The notes: generated by a model from the sequence alone, not told the origin. 64,000 nucleotides of DNA from Lachnospiraceae bacterium (GCA_910575475.1 CAJTGD010000011.1:99285-163284); one strand, 5' to 3'; positions 21,360 to 31,216 are shown, numbered from the stretch's first letter. Numbers and translations are program-made.

Positions 21360-22130
21360 TCATCCTTCTATAAAATCCAGCGGATTGACCGGAGTCTCAT
21401 CCTTGAGGATCTCAAAATAGAGATTCGGTCCTTCCATGGAATAATATTTGGTCGGCTCGCTTAAATATCCGACGGTTGCTCCGGTATCGACATAGTCGCC
21501 GATCTGCACCGGTACTTCCTTGAGCTGTCCATATACAGCAGAGTATCCATTTCCCATATCCAGCGTAACGGTCAGGCCGGTCTGTGCGTCCTGCTCCACA
21601 TTTGTCACGATCCCGGGGGCGGAGGCTGCGATCGTCTCTCCCACCTCGCCGCCGATGATCAGCGCCGGATTGTATTTATACTGTTCCAGTGTGGAAAAGT
21701 ATACGGTCTGGTCCATACTGTAGTTGATCAGCACTGAACCGCTTGCAGGCCAGTTCAGAATACTTTCTTCTCCGAACCAGACGTCTGCAGTGTAGCCGGA
21801 TGCGGTCACATCCCCTGTATTGCTCTCTTCTGTTTCCGCCTCAGATGTTTTCTCCTCAGCCTCTTCTTTCTCATCCTCTTTTTCTTCTGTGTCGGATGTA
21901 TTGTGTTCTGCCTCTGGAAGCACGATGTCGTTTGTCGTCGTTGCTTCACTTTCCTCTTTTGTGAGATCCTCAGTCTGCTCCTCTGCTTCGGCTAACTGCT
22001 GTTCCATGCTCTTCTGGTAATTGTTGTAGGTAAATGCCCCAACCATCGCGATCACGGATACAAAGCAAAGCACCAGAGCAACTGCTGCGCCCTTTCCTTT
22101 TAGGAATGACATCTTTTCATTGCTATTCAT
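21360..22130 (-). CDS. spoIIQ: SpoIIQ-like membrane protein with a degenerate M23 domain
   Basis: The start at 22130 is preceded by AGAGGTGATGAAA. The 256-residue protein has one membrane span (AVALVLCFVSVIAMVGAF), a Glu/Thr-rich linker and a LytM/M23 fold at about residues 140-256. The zinc-binding residues are gone: the usual HLHFE motif reads NLYFE and the YAHL motif reads YGQL. Loss of the zinc site is known for Bacillus SpoIIQ, which works as the forespore half of the SpoIIQ-SpoIIIAH channel. It lies 75 bases downstream of spoIID, and a possible sigma-F/G promoter is at 22151-22179. Confidence 0.82.
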   Translation of the reverse strand: MNSNEKMSFLKGKGAAVALVLCFVSVIAMVGAFTYNNYQKSMEQQLAEAEEQTEDLTKEESEATTTNDIVLPEAEHNTSDTEEKEDEKEEAEEKTSEAETEESNTGDVTASGYTADVWFGEESILNWPASGSVLINYSMDQTVYFSTLEQYKYNPALIIGGEVGETIAASAPGIVTNVEQDAQTGLTVTLDMGNGYSAVYGQLKEVPVQIGDYVDTGATVGYLSEPTKYYSMEGPNLYFEILKDETPVNPLDFIEG

Positions 22131-22150
22131 TTTCATCACCTCTGGCTTAT

Positions 22151-22179
22151 ATTTTTACCAGAAATGTGACGGCTTATTC
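22151..22179 (-). promoter_or_regulatory. Possible sigma-F/sigma-G promoter of spoIIQ
   Basis: On the minus strand GAATA (22179-22175), 15 bases and GGTAAAAAT (22159-22151) fit the forespore sigma-factor pattern. The -10 is close to the start codon. Confidence 0.4.
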
Positions 22180-22205
22180 TATTTTTGCAGGATTTTTTAT
22201 CCGTA

Positions 22206-23333
22206 TCATTTTTCGGAACCGGCGGGACTGTCTTCCGATGTTTCGATCGGCTGCAATTTTTCTTTCACAGGCCCTCCGTCTGCAAGAGTTGTTCCTTCAA
22301 AGAAAAATTGCAGGATCTTTTCATAGCTATCTCCTGCCTTCGCCATTTTCTGGGCAGTCCACTGGCTCAGGCCGATTCCGTGCCCTTTTCCCATGGTCGT
22401 GATCTGCAGTTTTCCTTCCGTGTCCTTAATGGAAAATGCACTTGAAGTCAGGGACAGCGCATCCCGAAACTGATCCCCGGTACACACGGTCTCCCCGATG
22501 CGCATCTGCTGCACATACCCTGCGGAATCGTGGGAAATGATCTCGAAGTCTGAGAATTGGATTGTTTTATTTGCTTCTTCCTCCGCTACCGCCACAAGAA
22601 ACGACTGACATTTTGACTGAATATCTTTGTACTCAAAGGTTGATATCTGCATCTCATCATCCGCCTCTTTGTCCAACGGGCACTCCCGCACAGCAAGATA
22701 CGGACAGTGATCCACTCCCAAAGCCTCCTGTGCGCTTCTGGTCCGGCCGTTGCTTGACTGGTGGAAGGGGGCAAGGGCATAGGTGTCCTGGTAAAGCAGA
22801 ACCTGGTTTTCCGTCTCGCGCATAGCCTGAAGCAGGTTTTCGTAATAGGAGTCAGCCTCGGATGTGCCTGCTTTTTCTTCCAGTTCCCGGCGGGTCAGGT
22901 AATCCTCTTCCAGTACCTTCTGCTCCTGAGCATCTAGCTCCTGATACAGCTTGGTGCGCAACAGCACGGCCTGGGCCTTTAAAAGCTCCATTTCCGCATC
23001 TGCGGAGATTTCTTTTCCCATAATACCTATGAAATATTCCTCCCATGGAACCTGCACGATCTCAGTTTCCGCTTTCCGGTCCGCCCCGACGTTTCCTGCG
23101 CCTGATACATTTTCAGCAGCACTCGTCTCTACTGTGCCGGATCTGCTTTCCAACTGAGACAGGACGGACGGAGCTTTAGGCCTTTTTACATTTACATATA
23201 CCTCTTCTTTTTTTCCAAGGGATTCAAAATCTTTTCCGTGGACAAATACCGTGACAATATAGGGGAGCAGAAGCATGATCAGACAAAAAGAACCGAATGT
23301 TTTGAGCTTCTGCCACGTTGCTCTCTGTCTCAT
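22206..23333 (-). CDS. spoIID: Stage II sporulation protein D
   Basis: The start at 23333 follows GGAGGACTGTTTTT, giving 375 residues. One membrane span near the N-terminus is followed by the SpoIID/LytB domain: VPWEEYFIGIMGKEISADAE with the catalytic Glu, LKAQAVLLRT, and the C-terminal TMGKGHGIGLSQW. SpoIID is a lytic transglycosylase that, with SpoIIP and SpoIIM, drives engulfment from the mother-cell side. A sigma-E-like promoter sits upstream at 23355-23383, as expected for the family. The neighbouring spoIIQ-like gene makes this an engulfment pair. Confidence 0.9.
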   Translation of the reverse strand: MRQRATWQKLKTFGSFCLIMLLLPYIVTVFVHGKDFESLGKKEEVYVNVKRPKAPSVLSQLESRSGTVETSAAENVSGAGNVGADRKAETEIVQVPWEEYFIGIMGKEISADAEMELLKAQAVLLRTKLYQELDAQEQKVLEEDYLTRRELEEKAGTSEADSYYENLLQAMRETENQVLLYQDTYALAPFHQSSNGRTRSAQEALGVDHCPYLAVRECPLDKEADDEMQISTFEYKDIQSKCQSFLVAVAEEEANKTIQFSDFEIISHDSAGYVQQMRIGETVCTGDQFRDALSLTSSAFSIKDTEGKLQITTMGKGHGIGLSQWTAQKMAKAGDSYEKILQFFFEGTTLADGGPVKEKLQPIETSEDSPAGSEK

Positions 23334-23354
23334 AAAAACAGTCCTCCATATCAT

Positions 23355-23383
23355 ATGATATGAGGGACTGTCCTAAAATATTC
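23355..23383 (-). promoter_or_regulatory. Sigma-E promoter of spoIID
   Basis: On the minus strand GAATATT (23383-23377), 14 bases and CATATCAT (23362-23355) fit the mother-cell sigma-E consensus. The -10 is part of the perfect palindrome CATATCATATGATATG, and longer arms ACAGTCC/GGACTGT flank it. Confidence 0.65.
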
Positions 23384-23412
23384 CAATTATATTAAAAATT
23401 AATAAAAAGATC

Positions 23413-24402
23413 TTAAATTTCTTTATTTTCATTATCCGGTAAAGTGAAGTTCACAGAGGATTCCACTTTTTCTTCGGATGATTCTTCTGCATTTGTAGAG
23501 CCTGGTGTATCGAGTATGCTTCCTATAGTCTTTGACTCTGCGGAATCCGGTGCATCGAATATGCTTCCTGCAGTCTTTGACTCTACAGAATCCGGTGTGT
23601 CGAATATGCTTCCCGTGCTTCCGAAATCTGGCGTACTGAATGCATTTTCATCACTTCCTCCCATCGGCGGGGCCGGAGGAACCGGCGGCTGAACGGGCCC
23701 TCTATAGTATGTATCCGGCGGCGGAGACTGCATGAACGGCCGCGGTGCGGGCGGCTCCATTCCCGGATTGAACGGGCGGTTGCGCATCACGAAGAAGCAG
23801 ATGGATTCATAGAGCGGAACCAGCGTGCACAATACCGCATGTGCAATGGACATGTTTTTTGTGGTAAAGCGCTCCAGGATCTGGTGGTTTACCAATACGG
23901 AAAATGATTTATAGACCGCTGTATATGCCAAGCTGACGACGGAAAGGATCAGGACCATGACCACAATGCCCATAACCGCTCCGCCGCTTAAGTCTGTCCG
24001 TCCATAAGACAGGACGCCATTGAAGGCGAGCCTGGTGAGCGAACCCATTCCAATAAACCACACCATACCGTATAATAAGGAATATACTGCTCCGTAAAGA
24101 AACGGGAGCGCTAAAAGCCAGATTCCCGGGTTCTGAATGCTTTTGTTCTTCAGGCGGATGCTTCCGGCCAGTTCTCCGTGAAGGTAGGTCCTTGCAAATG
24201 GAATAAATGCCAGCCATGCATAATCCATCCCCTGGCGTTTTGCCATTGTATACATGCCAACACCTTTTAATATGTAGCTGAGCAGCGCAAAGATGGCGCA
24301 CACGATCAGAATAATGGCGCAGATCATCAAAATGCCGATCAGCGTTGTCTCCATGTAAGGGCTGTCGTAATCGTAATATTCATGCGTGTTGTAGTAGTTC
24401 AT
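23413..24402 (-). CDS. Polytopic membrane protein with Pro-rich tail and tandem repeats
   Basis: This 329-residue protein has about five hydrophobic segments in residues 20-215 (for example IGILMICAIILIVCAIFALL and GAVMGIVVMVLILSVVS). A Pro-rich region (residues 220-250) is followed by three tandem 15-residue repeats with the core GSIFDTPDS.ESKT near residues 260-305. No catalytic motif is visible. Similar proteins with a membrane core and a disordered tail occur in Lachnospiraceae without a known role. The gene is alone between spoIID and the toxin-antitoxin remnant. GAGGAAACT precedes the ATG. Confidence 0.6.
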   Translation of the reverse strand: MNYYNTHEYYDYDSPYMETTLIGILMICAIILIVCAIFALLSYILKGVGMYTMAKRQGMDYAWLAFIPFARTYLHGELAGSIRLKNKSIQNPGIWLLALPFLYGAVYSLLYGMVWFIGMGSLTRLAFNGVLSYGRTDLSGGAVMGIVVMVLILSVVSLAYTAVYKSFSVLVNHQILERFTTKNMSIAHAVLCTLVPLYESICFFVMRNRPFNPGMEPPAPRPFMQSPPPDTYYRGPVQPPVPPAPPMGGSDENAFSTPDFGSTGSIFDTPDSVESKTAGSIFDAPDSAESKTIGSILDTPGSTNAEESSEEKVESSVNFTLPDNENKEI

Positions 24403-24485
24403 AGTTTCCTCCTGTCTGCTAATTTAACAGCATTATTATGTTCTGGTACAGCCGCCGTATCAGTTAATTAGAGCTTGCTTCTAAA

Positions 24486-24820
24486 TTAATCGGATATAAT
24501 GATAGCACATGCTTTTTGAATACACTCGTTAATTTTGGCATTAGTCAAGTGTCCGATTTTATATAAAACAAGTTCATCGCTTAAAGTAAAGATTTTATTA
24601 GGGCGTATATTACTGCTTTGTTTGAGTGATCCGGATTGAAAATCAATTTCTGATAAGGGAATAGCATAAGCATCCTTCACATTTTTAGAAGTAATCTGCA
24701 ACATTATAAAATCAGAACCTTTTATATCTGCCAAAATAAGGGCAGGGCGTTTTTGGAAGAACTTAAATCAGTAAATGGAAAAGGCAGTACAACGACATCG
24801 CCTTTTATAAGTCTTTCCAT
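24486..24820 (-). pseudogene. MazF/PemK-type toxin, frameshifted
   Basis: Reading from the ATG at 24820 gives MERLIKGDVVVLPFPFTDLS, the MazF/PemK start with its KGDVV...PFPFTD signature. A missing base in the run of five Ts at 24750-24754 (As on the coding strand) then shifts the frame. Restoring one base rejoins it to RPALILADIKGSDFIMLQIT and the rest, about 111 residues in total. MazF proteins are mRNA interferases neutralised by a co-encoded antitoxin. The start lies inside the last codons of the antitoxin gene at 24805. It may be inactivated or phase-variable at the homopolymer. Confidence 0.8.
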
Positions 24821-24993
24821 GCTTCATCCTCCTGGGCACACATCCAATCCTTTGAAAGGCTTACTTCGCTTAATAAGGAATTGTTGATTTTATCATCATC
24901 ATGCAGAACAAATTTTACAAAGGAAAGAATGATATCTAATTTATTTTCAGGTGCATGTGAGATTAGATCGTTAATCATTTGCTGTGTTGCCAT
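24805..24993 (-). CDS. Antitoxin partner of the MazF-like gene
   Basis: The ATG at 24993 follows GGAGGTGGACATT. The 62-residue product (MATQQMINDLISHAPENK) is helical and acidic, ending EDEAWKDL, with the shape of small type II antitoxins but no recognisable DNA-binding domain. Its last 16 bases overlap the toxin start, a usual toxin-antitoxin arrangement. The open frame is intact although the toxin is broken. Confidence 0.65.
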   Translation of the reverse strand: MATQQMINDLISHAPENKLDIILSFVKFVLHDDDKINNSLLSEVSLSKDWMCAQEDEAWKDL

Positions 24994-25271
24994 AATGTCC
25001 ACCTCCAAGAATATCTGTGTAGTCTCGGAAACTCAAAACCCTTGAATTTCCTCATTTTCTTTGTTTCATTTTTCTACACACTTTTCTTCCGCTATATTAT
25101 TTTATCACAGTTTAAGGTTTTTATCTATAATAAAGTATTCATATCTTATAAATATGGGGCAAGCTTCCTATCCTTTCATATCACCATGTTATTTTCAGCC
25201 GTTAAATGGTATTATATGCATTTTGCGGCTGACTATCAATCCTTTTCAGCAATAAACAGCATAGAACAAAG

Positions 25272-25307
25272 AGAATCCCCGGCGGACCGCTCAGCCGCCG
25301 GGGTTCT
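25272..25307. terminator. Terminator hairpin downstream of glgP
   Basis: AGAATCCCCGGCGG pairs with CCGCCGGGGTTCT (one G-T pair). The T-run is strong on the plus strand and weak on the minus strand, on which glgP lies. Confidence 0.65.
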
Positions 25308-25333
25308 TTTTTGTCTCTTATTATTCTCTCTTC

Positions 25334-27811
25334 TTATTCCTCTTCCACTGTCACTTCTACCTTTTTCAGCTTCCAGATATCCTTCACATACTCTTCGATC
25401 GTCCTGTCGGATGTAAACTTGCCGCAGCACGCAGTGTTCATCATGGCCATACGTGACCATCTGTGCTCGTCGCGGTATGCTTCCTCCACGCGCTTCTGCG
25501 CTTCCGCATATGCCCGGAAATCCTTCAGAATAAAGTACATATCCGCCCGCGGTGTGCACTGCGTATTGAGCAATGAGTTGTACAGGTTCTTGTACATGTT
25601 GTGGTCGCCGTGAGCGTAGGTGCCGTCCATGAGCTGGTCGATCACGCGCTTTAATTCCCAATCACTGAAATAGATATCGATCGGGTTGTAGCCGCCGTGG
25701 TTCTCGTAACGGATGACCTCTTCGGACCGCATACCGAAGATAAACGCATTCTCAATGCCCACCTCTTCCACGATCTCTACGTTGGCTCCGTCCATGGTTC
25801 CCAGAGTCGGAGCGCCGTTGAGCATGAACTTCATGTTTCCGGTACCGGACGCTTCCTTGGATGCAGTGGAGATCTGTTCGCTGACATCCGCTGCCGCGAA
25901 GATCATCTCCGCATTGGATACCCGGTAATCCTCAATGAATACCACCTTGATCTTGCCGTTGATGCTCCGGTCATTGTTGATGACCTCTGCCACGGAGTTG
26001 ATCAGTTTGATCGTTTCCTTAGCGCGCTCATATCCTGCCGCCGCCTTTGCGCCGAAGATAAATGTCCTTGGATAGAAAGACATCTCCGGATGCTCCTTGA
26101 TCTGGTTATACAGGTACATCACATGGAGGATGTTCAGAAGCTGGCGTTTATACTCATGCAGCCGCTTCACCTGCACGTCGAAGATAGAGTGCGGATCCAC
26201 GTCGATCCCGTTGTGCTCTTTGATATATTTTGCCAGACGGACCTTGTTCTGATACTTGATATTCATAAATTCCCGTCTTGCCTGTTCGTCGTTGATCAAT
26301 GGCTTCAGCCTTGCGATCTGAGACAGATCCGTAATCCAGCTGTCCCCGATCCGGCCGGTGATCCAGTCCGCAAGGAGCGGATTGCCGTGAGCCAGGAAAC
26401 GTCTCTGGGTGATTCCGTTGGTCTTGTTGTTGAACTTCTCCGGCATCATCTCGTAAAAATCCTTCAGCTCCTGGTTCTTCAGGATATCGGTATGAAGCTC
26501 TGCCACACCATTTACAGAGAATCCGGAAATAATCGCCATGTTCGCCATGCGTACCTGACCGTCCCAGAGAATCGCCATCTTTTTCAATTTCTCATCATTT
26601 CCCGGATATTTCGCACGTACTTCCTCTACGAAGCGGCGGTCGATCTCCTGGATGATCTGGTAAATACGCGGAAGCAGTCTGGAAAACAGGTCGATGGGCC
26701 ATTTTTCCAATGCTTCTGCCATGATCGTGTGGTTGGTATACGCACAGGTCTTGCTTGTGATCTCCCATGCCTCTTCCCAGTTCAGGTACTCCTCGTCGAT
26801 CAAAAGGTGCATCAGCTCCGGAACCGCAATGGTCGGATGGGTATCGTTCATCTGGATGACCACCTTCTCCGGAAGCTTGCTCAGGTCGTCGCCGTGCTCT
26901 CTCTTGAACTTCGCGATCAAAGCCTGCAGACTTGCGGAAATGAAGAAATACTGCTGTTTCAGACGCAGCTCTTTTCCCGCATAATGATTGTCGTTGGGGT
27001 ACAGGACCTCTACGATATTTTTTGCCAGGTTCTCCTGCTCGACTGCCTTGTGGTAATCGCCCCGGTCAAAGGAAGCAAGCTGGAAATCTGTGATCGCCTC
27101 CGCGTCCCAGATGCGCAGGGTATTAACTACGTGGTTGCCGTAACCGACGATGGGCATATCATAAGGCACCGCCCGTACAGACTCAAATCCCTCCTGGATA
27201 AATTTGTCCCTTCCGGTCTGAGGATCCTTCTCAAAACGGACCGTTCCGCCGAAACGGACTTCCTTCGCGTATTCCGGACGGCGCAGTTCAAACGGATAGC
27301 CTTCCTTGAGCCAGTTGTCCGGCGCCTCTACCTGGTAGCCGTCGCGGATCTTCTGCTTGAACATACCGTAGCGGTAACGGATACCGCACCCATAAGCGGG
27401 ATAATTCAAGGTTGCCAGAGAATCCATGAAACATGCCGCCAGCCTTCCGAGTCCGCCGTTTCCAAGCGCCGGATCCGGCTCCTGGTCTTCGATGACATTG
27501 AGATCCAGGCCCATTTCCTCCAGCGCTTCCTTTACCTCCGGATAGGAAGTCAGGTTGATCAGGTTGTTGCCCAGGGCGCGCCCCATCAGGAACTCCATGG
27601 ACATGTAATACACGGTCTTTGCTTCCTTGTTCGTCGCATATGCGTCCTGGGTCGCCAGCCAGTCGTCGATAATCTCTTCCTTCACCGCATAGCAGACAGC
27701 CTGAAATATCTGCTGCTGGGATGCCTCCTCGATCTTCTTCCTGTAAAGTGTCTTTACATTATCCTTTACTGCTTCCTTAAATGCTTCCTTGTCAAATCTT
27801 TTTCTGCTCAT
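25334..27811 (-). CDS. glgP: Glycogen/starch (alpha-glucan) phosphorylase
   Basis: This is a family-length phosphorylase of about 825 residues from the ATG at 27811 (MSRKRFDKEAFKEAV). An upstream in-frame ATG at 27904 would add 31 residues unlike the family. Motifs include MEFLMGRALGNNL, the active-site GNGGLGRLAACFMDSLAT and the pyridoxal-phosphate site EASGTGNMKFMLNG with its Lys. It releases glucose-1-phosphate from storage glucan in the cytoplasm. The gene is monocistronic. A long open frame on the opposite strand is only a shadow of its codon bias. Confidence 0.95.
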   Translation of the reverse strand: MSRKRFDKEAFKEAVKDNVKTLYRKKIEEASQQQIFQAVCYAVKEEIIDDWLATQDAYATNKEAKTVYYMSMEFLMGRALGNNLINLTSYPEVKEALEEMGLDLNVIEDQEPDPALGNGGLGRLAACFMDSLATLNYPAYGCGIRYRYGMFKQKIRDGYQVEAPDNWLKEGYPFELRRPEYAKEVRFGGTVRFEKDPQTGRDKFIQEGFESVRAVPYDMPIVGYGNHVVNTLRIWDAEAITDFQLASFDRGDYHKAVEQENLAKNIVEVLYPNDNHYAGKELRLKQQYFFISASLQALIAKFKREHGDDLSKLPEKVVIQMNDTHPTIAVPELMHLLIDEEYLNWEEAWEITSKTCAYTNHTIMAEALEKWPIDLFSRLLPRIYQIIQEIDRRFVEEVRAKYPGNDEKLKKMAILWDGQVRMANMAIISGFSVNGVAELHTDILKNQELKDFYEMMPEKFNNKTNGITQRRFLAHGNPLLADWITGRIGDSWITDLSQIARLKPLINDEQARREFMNIKYQNKVRLAKYIKEHNGIDVDPHSIFDVQVKRLHEYKRQLLNILHVMYLYNQIKEHPEMSFYPRTFIFGAKAAAGYERAKETIKLINSVAEVINNDRSINGKIKVVFIEDYRVSNAEMIFAAADVSEQISTASKEASGTGNMKFMLNGAPTLGTMDGANVEIVEEVGIENAFIFGMRSEEVIRYENHGGYNPIDIYFSDWELKRVIDQLMDGTYAHGDHNMYKNLYNSLLNTQCTPRADMYFILKDFRAYAEAQKRVEEAYRDEHRWSRMAMMNTACCGKFTSDRTIEEYVKDIWKLKKVEVTVEEE

Positions 27812-28033
27812 TGGTCTGTTGTTACCTCCCTTATCAGTCTCTCTGATTATCTTTTCTCTGTCTGCATTCTCCTTCTCACTTTTTCCGAATACCCATTCCA
27901 ACATGGTCTGTCACCACCCTTTCTGAGTGCTCTGTCCGTATAAAAATATACCCCATGTACCCCTTCCGGTGTACATCTCGCCAGGGCCGCCCACATGTGG
28001 CTTAGAATCAGCAGGACATGCTCCTGCTGATCC

Positions 28034-31000
28034 TTACATTTTCCGGACGCCGATCGTAACGTCCTCCCCGTTAATCTTCCAGGCCTTGACATATCCTTCC
28101 GGAACCGCTTTCGCGACATCGTCCGCAAGTACGTCACTGCCGATAGATTCCGCGTGTTTTGCAAATATTGCTTCTGCTTTTTCACTTCCTTCGTAGGTCA
28201 CCCGGATCTTATCCATCACCTCAAAGTCCGCTTCTTTTCTCATGGTCTGAAGCTTACTGATGATCTCCCGGACGAATCCTTCCTCCAACAGCTCTTCCGT
28301 CAGGTTGGTATCCAGTACGACCGTGATCCCGCTGTCATTTTCCGATACGAAGCCCGGCACCTGCGCGGTCTCGATCAGCAGGTCTTCCCGGAACAGGGTG
28401 ATCTCCTGTCCGTCCACATCCAGCTTTAAGGATCCCTCGGCATTGATCTCATCCATAGCGGTATTACCGTCCAGATTGTCCAGCGCCTTCCGGATGCCTC
28501 CTAACATTTTACCATACTTTGGCCCGATTGTCTTTAATTGGGGCTTAAAATTATAAGAAGTAAAGTCCCTTACATCCTGGGTAAATTTGATGTTCTTTAC
28601 ATTCAGCTCGTCCGCCGCGATCTCCTGGTAATATTCCGGCAGCTCAAATTCTGCCTTTACAAACATCTGTCCGATGGGCTGGCGGTTCTTGATATTGGAC
28701 GTATTGCGGCACGCGCGCCCCATAACGACCAGCTTCAGCACATGCTCCATATTGCTTTCCAGTTCGGAATCGATCAATGCCTCATCCGCCTTCGGGAAAT
28801 CACACAGATGCACGCTCTCCGGCGCCTCCGGATTGATGCCGCACACCAGGTTTTGGTAGATCTGTTCCGTCATAAAGGGGATCAGCGGCGCGGCTGCCTT
28901 TGCCACGGTCACGAGCGCGGTATACAATGTCATATAAGCATTGACCTTATCCTGCTCCATGCCCTTTGCCCAGAAACGCTCCCGGCTCCTGCGCACATAC
29001 CAGTTACTCATATCATCTACAAATTCCTGAAGCGCGCGGGCGCTTTCCGGAATCCGGTAATTCTCCAGATCATGATCCACCGTCTTCACAAGCGTATTCA
29101 GCTTGGAGAGGAGCCATTTGTCCATCACGGACAGCGTGTCGCAGCCCGGAACGCGGATCTCCCCGGTCACTTCCCGGGACAGGCCGTGCTCATAGGGATT
29201 GAAGCCGTCGATGTTGGCATACAATACATAAAACGCATAGGTGTTCCAAAGGGTTCCCATGAACTTGCGCTGTCCTTCCATGACGGCCTTTCCGTGGAAA
29301 CGGTTGGGCAGCCAGGGCGCGCTGTTCACGTAGAAATACCAGCGGATCGCGTCTGCGCCGTACTTCTCCAGAGCGTCAAACGGGTCTACCGCATTTCCCT
29401 TGGACTTGCTCATCTTCTGGCCCTTTTCATCCTGAACGTGGCCCAGGACGATGACATTTTCATAAGGCGCTTTGTTGAAGATCAGCGTGGAGATCGCCAG
29501 CAGGGAATAAAACCACCCGCGGGTCTGGTCCACGGCCTCGGAAATGAACTGGGCCGGGAACTGCTGCTCGAAAATCTCTTTATTTTCAAATGGATAGTGA
29601 TGCTGCGCAAAGGGCATGGATCCGCTGTCGAACCAGCAGTCGATCACCTCCGGCACGCGATGCATCTCTTTGCCGCAGTGCGGACATTTTATCGTAACCT
29701 CGTCGATATACGGGCGGTGCAGTTCGATGTCGTCCGGGCAGTTATCGGACATGGATTTCAGCTCTTCGATGCTTCCGACCGAATGCATGTGCCCGCATTC
29801 GCACTCCCAGATGTTCAAGGGAGTCCCCCAGTAACGGTTGCGGCTGATGCCCCAGTCCTGGACATTTTCCAGCCAGTCCCCGAAACGGCCCTTGCCGATG
29901 CTCTCCGGGATCCAGTTGATGGTATTGTTGTTGGCGATCAGGTCGTCCTTGACCGCGGTCATTTTGATGAACCAGGATTCCCGCGCATAGTAGATCAGCG
30001 GGGTATCGCAGCGCCAGCAGTGGGGATAGCTGTGCTCAAACTTGGGCGCGTCAAACAGAAGCCCTCTCGCGTCCAGCTCTTTTAACACCTCCGGGTCTGC
30101 TTTTTTCACAAATAATCCGGCAAACGGGGTGGATTCCGCCATATTTCCCTTTTCGTCTACAAGCTGAACGAAGGGCATGTCATACTTCCGGCAGACATTG
30201 GCATCGTCCTCACCGAAGGCGGGAGCGATGTGCACCACGCCGGTACCGTCTGTCAGCGTCACATATCCGTCGCATGTGACATAAAATGCTTTCTTATGCT
30301 GGCCTTTGATGCCGTCCGCCGCGCACTGGTAGAGCGGCTCGTACTCTTTGTATTCCAGATCCTTTCCCACATAGGTCTTCAGGATCTCATAGGCCGGCTT
30401 TCCGTCCTTTGCCAGCGGTCCTAATACCGTATCCAGCAGGGCTTCCGCCATATAATAGGTATAGCCGTCCACGCAGGATACTTTCGCGTAAGTCTCCTTG
30501 GGATTGATACAGAGTCCCAGGTTGGAGGGCAGGGTCCACGGCGTGGTGGTCCATGCCAGGAAATAAGCGTCCTCGTCCTTCACCTTAAAGCGAACGATGG
30601 CGGAGCGCTCCTTGATATCCTTGTAGCCCTGGGCTACCTCCTGCGCGGAGAGCGGGGTCCCGCAGCGGGGGCAGTAGGGCACGATCTTGAAGCCCTTGTA
30701 CAGAAGGCCCTTGTCCCAGATCTGCTTTAACGCCCACCATTCGGACTCGATAAAGTCATTGTGATAGGTCACATAGGGATCGTCCATATCCGCCCAGAAT
30801 CCGACGGTGCCGGAGAAATCCTCCCACATGCCTTTGTATTTCCAGACGCTTTCTTTACATTTGTCAATAAACGGCTCCAGACCGTATTCCTCGATCTGAT
30901 CCTTGCCGTCCAGGCCCAAAGCCTTCTCCACTTCCAACTCCACCGGAAGGCCGTGGGTGTCCCAGCCCGCCTTCCTCGGAACTTCATAGCCCTTCATGGT

Positions 31001-31216
31001 GCGGTAGCGGGGGATCATATCCTTGATGACACGCGTCAGCACGTGTCCGATGTGGGGCTTGCCGTTGGCCGTCGGCGGCCCGTCATAAAACGTATACATG
31101 GGCCTGCCCTCCCGCTCCTTCATGCTCTTGCGGAAAATGTCATTGTCAGCCCAAAACTTCTCAACTTCTTTTTCACGCTCTACGAAATTCATATCCGTAG
31201 AAACTTTCTTATACAT
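28034..31216 (-). CDS. ileS: Isoleucyl-tRNA synthetase
   Basis: This 1060-residue class I synthetase has the HIGH-type motif in PPTANGKPHIGHVLTR (residues 47-62) and KMSKSKGNAVDP as the KMSKS loop. An editing domain lies between them, with the TTTPWTLPSN and GTGVVHIAPAFGEDD motifs, and an anticodon-binding domain follows. The longer type with a C-terminal extension is usual in Clostridia. The enzyme charges tRNA-Ile and clears mischarged Val. GAAAGGAAGGGAAGCA precedes the ATG. A T-box leader with an ATC specifier lies just upstream, so expression rises when tRNA-Ile is uncharged. Confidence 0.96.
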   Translation of the reverse strand: MYKKVSTDMNFVEREKEVEKFWADNDIFRKSMKEREGRPMYTFYDGPPTANGKPHIGHVLTRVIKDMIPRYRTMKGYEVPRKAGWDTHGLPVELEVEKALGLDGKDQIEEYGLEPFIDKCKESVWKYKGMWEDFSGTVGFWADMDDPYVTYHNDFIESEWWALKQIWDKGLLYKGFKIVPYCPRCGTPLSAQEVAQGYKDIKERSAIVRFKVKDEDAYFLAWTTTPWTLPSNLGLCINPKETYAKVSCVDGYTYYMAEALLDTVLGPLAKDGKPAYEILKTYVGKDLEYKEYEPLYQCAADGIKGQHKKAFYVTCDGYVTLTDGTGVVHIAPAFGEDDANVCRKYDMPFVQLVDEKGNMAESTPFAGLFVKKADPEVLKELDARGLLFDAPKFEHSYPHCWRCDTPLIYYARESWFIKMTAVKDDLIANNNTINWIPESIGKGRFGDWLENVQDWGISRNRYWGTPLNIWECECGHMHSVGSIEELKSMSDNCPDDIELHRPYIDEVTIKCPHCGKEMHRVPEVIDCWFDSGSMPFAQHHYPFENKEIFEQQFPAQFISEAVDQTRGWFYSLLAISTLIFNKAPYENVIVLGHVQDEKGQKMSKSKGNAVDPFDALEKYGADAIRWYFYVNSAPWLPNRFHGKAVMEGQRKFMGTLWNTYAFYVLYANIDGFNPYEHGLSREVTGEIRVPGCDTLSVMDKWLLSKLNTLVKTVDHDLENYRIPESARALQEFVDDMSNWYVRRSRERFWAKGMEQDKVNAYMTLYTALVTVAKAAAPLIPFMTEQIYQNLVCGINPEAPESVHLCDFPKADEALIDSELESNMEHVLKLVVMGRACRNTSNIKNRQPIGQMFVKAEFELPEYYQEIAADELNVKNIKFTQDVRDFTSYNFKPQLKTIGPKYGKMLGGIRKALDNLDGNTAMDEINAEGSLKLDVDGQEITLFREDLLIETAQVPGFVSENDSGITVVLDTNLTEELLEEGFVREIISKLQTMRKEADFEVMDKIRVTYEGSEKAEAIFAKHAESIGSDVLADDVAKAVPEGYVKAWKINGEDVTIGVRKM

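Noticed and set aside
25697..27943. A 748-codon open frame on the strand opposite glgP
   Set aside because: It mirrors the codon bias of a clear phosphorylase gene, has no family motif and no good ribosome binding site.
28538..30085. A 515-codon open frame opposite ileS
   Set aside because: It is a shadow of the synthetase coding sequence; the ileS motifs are complete on the other strand.
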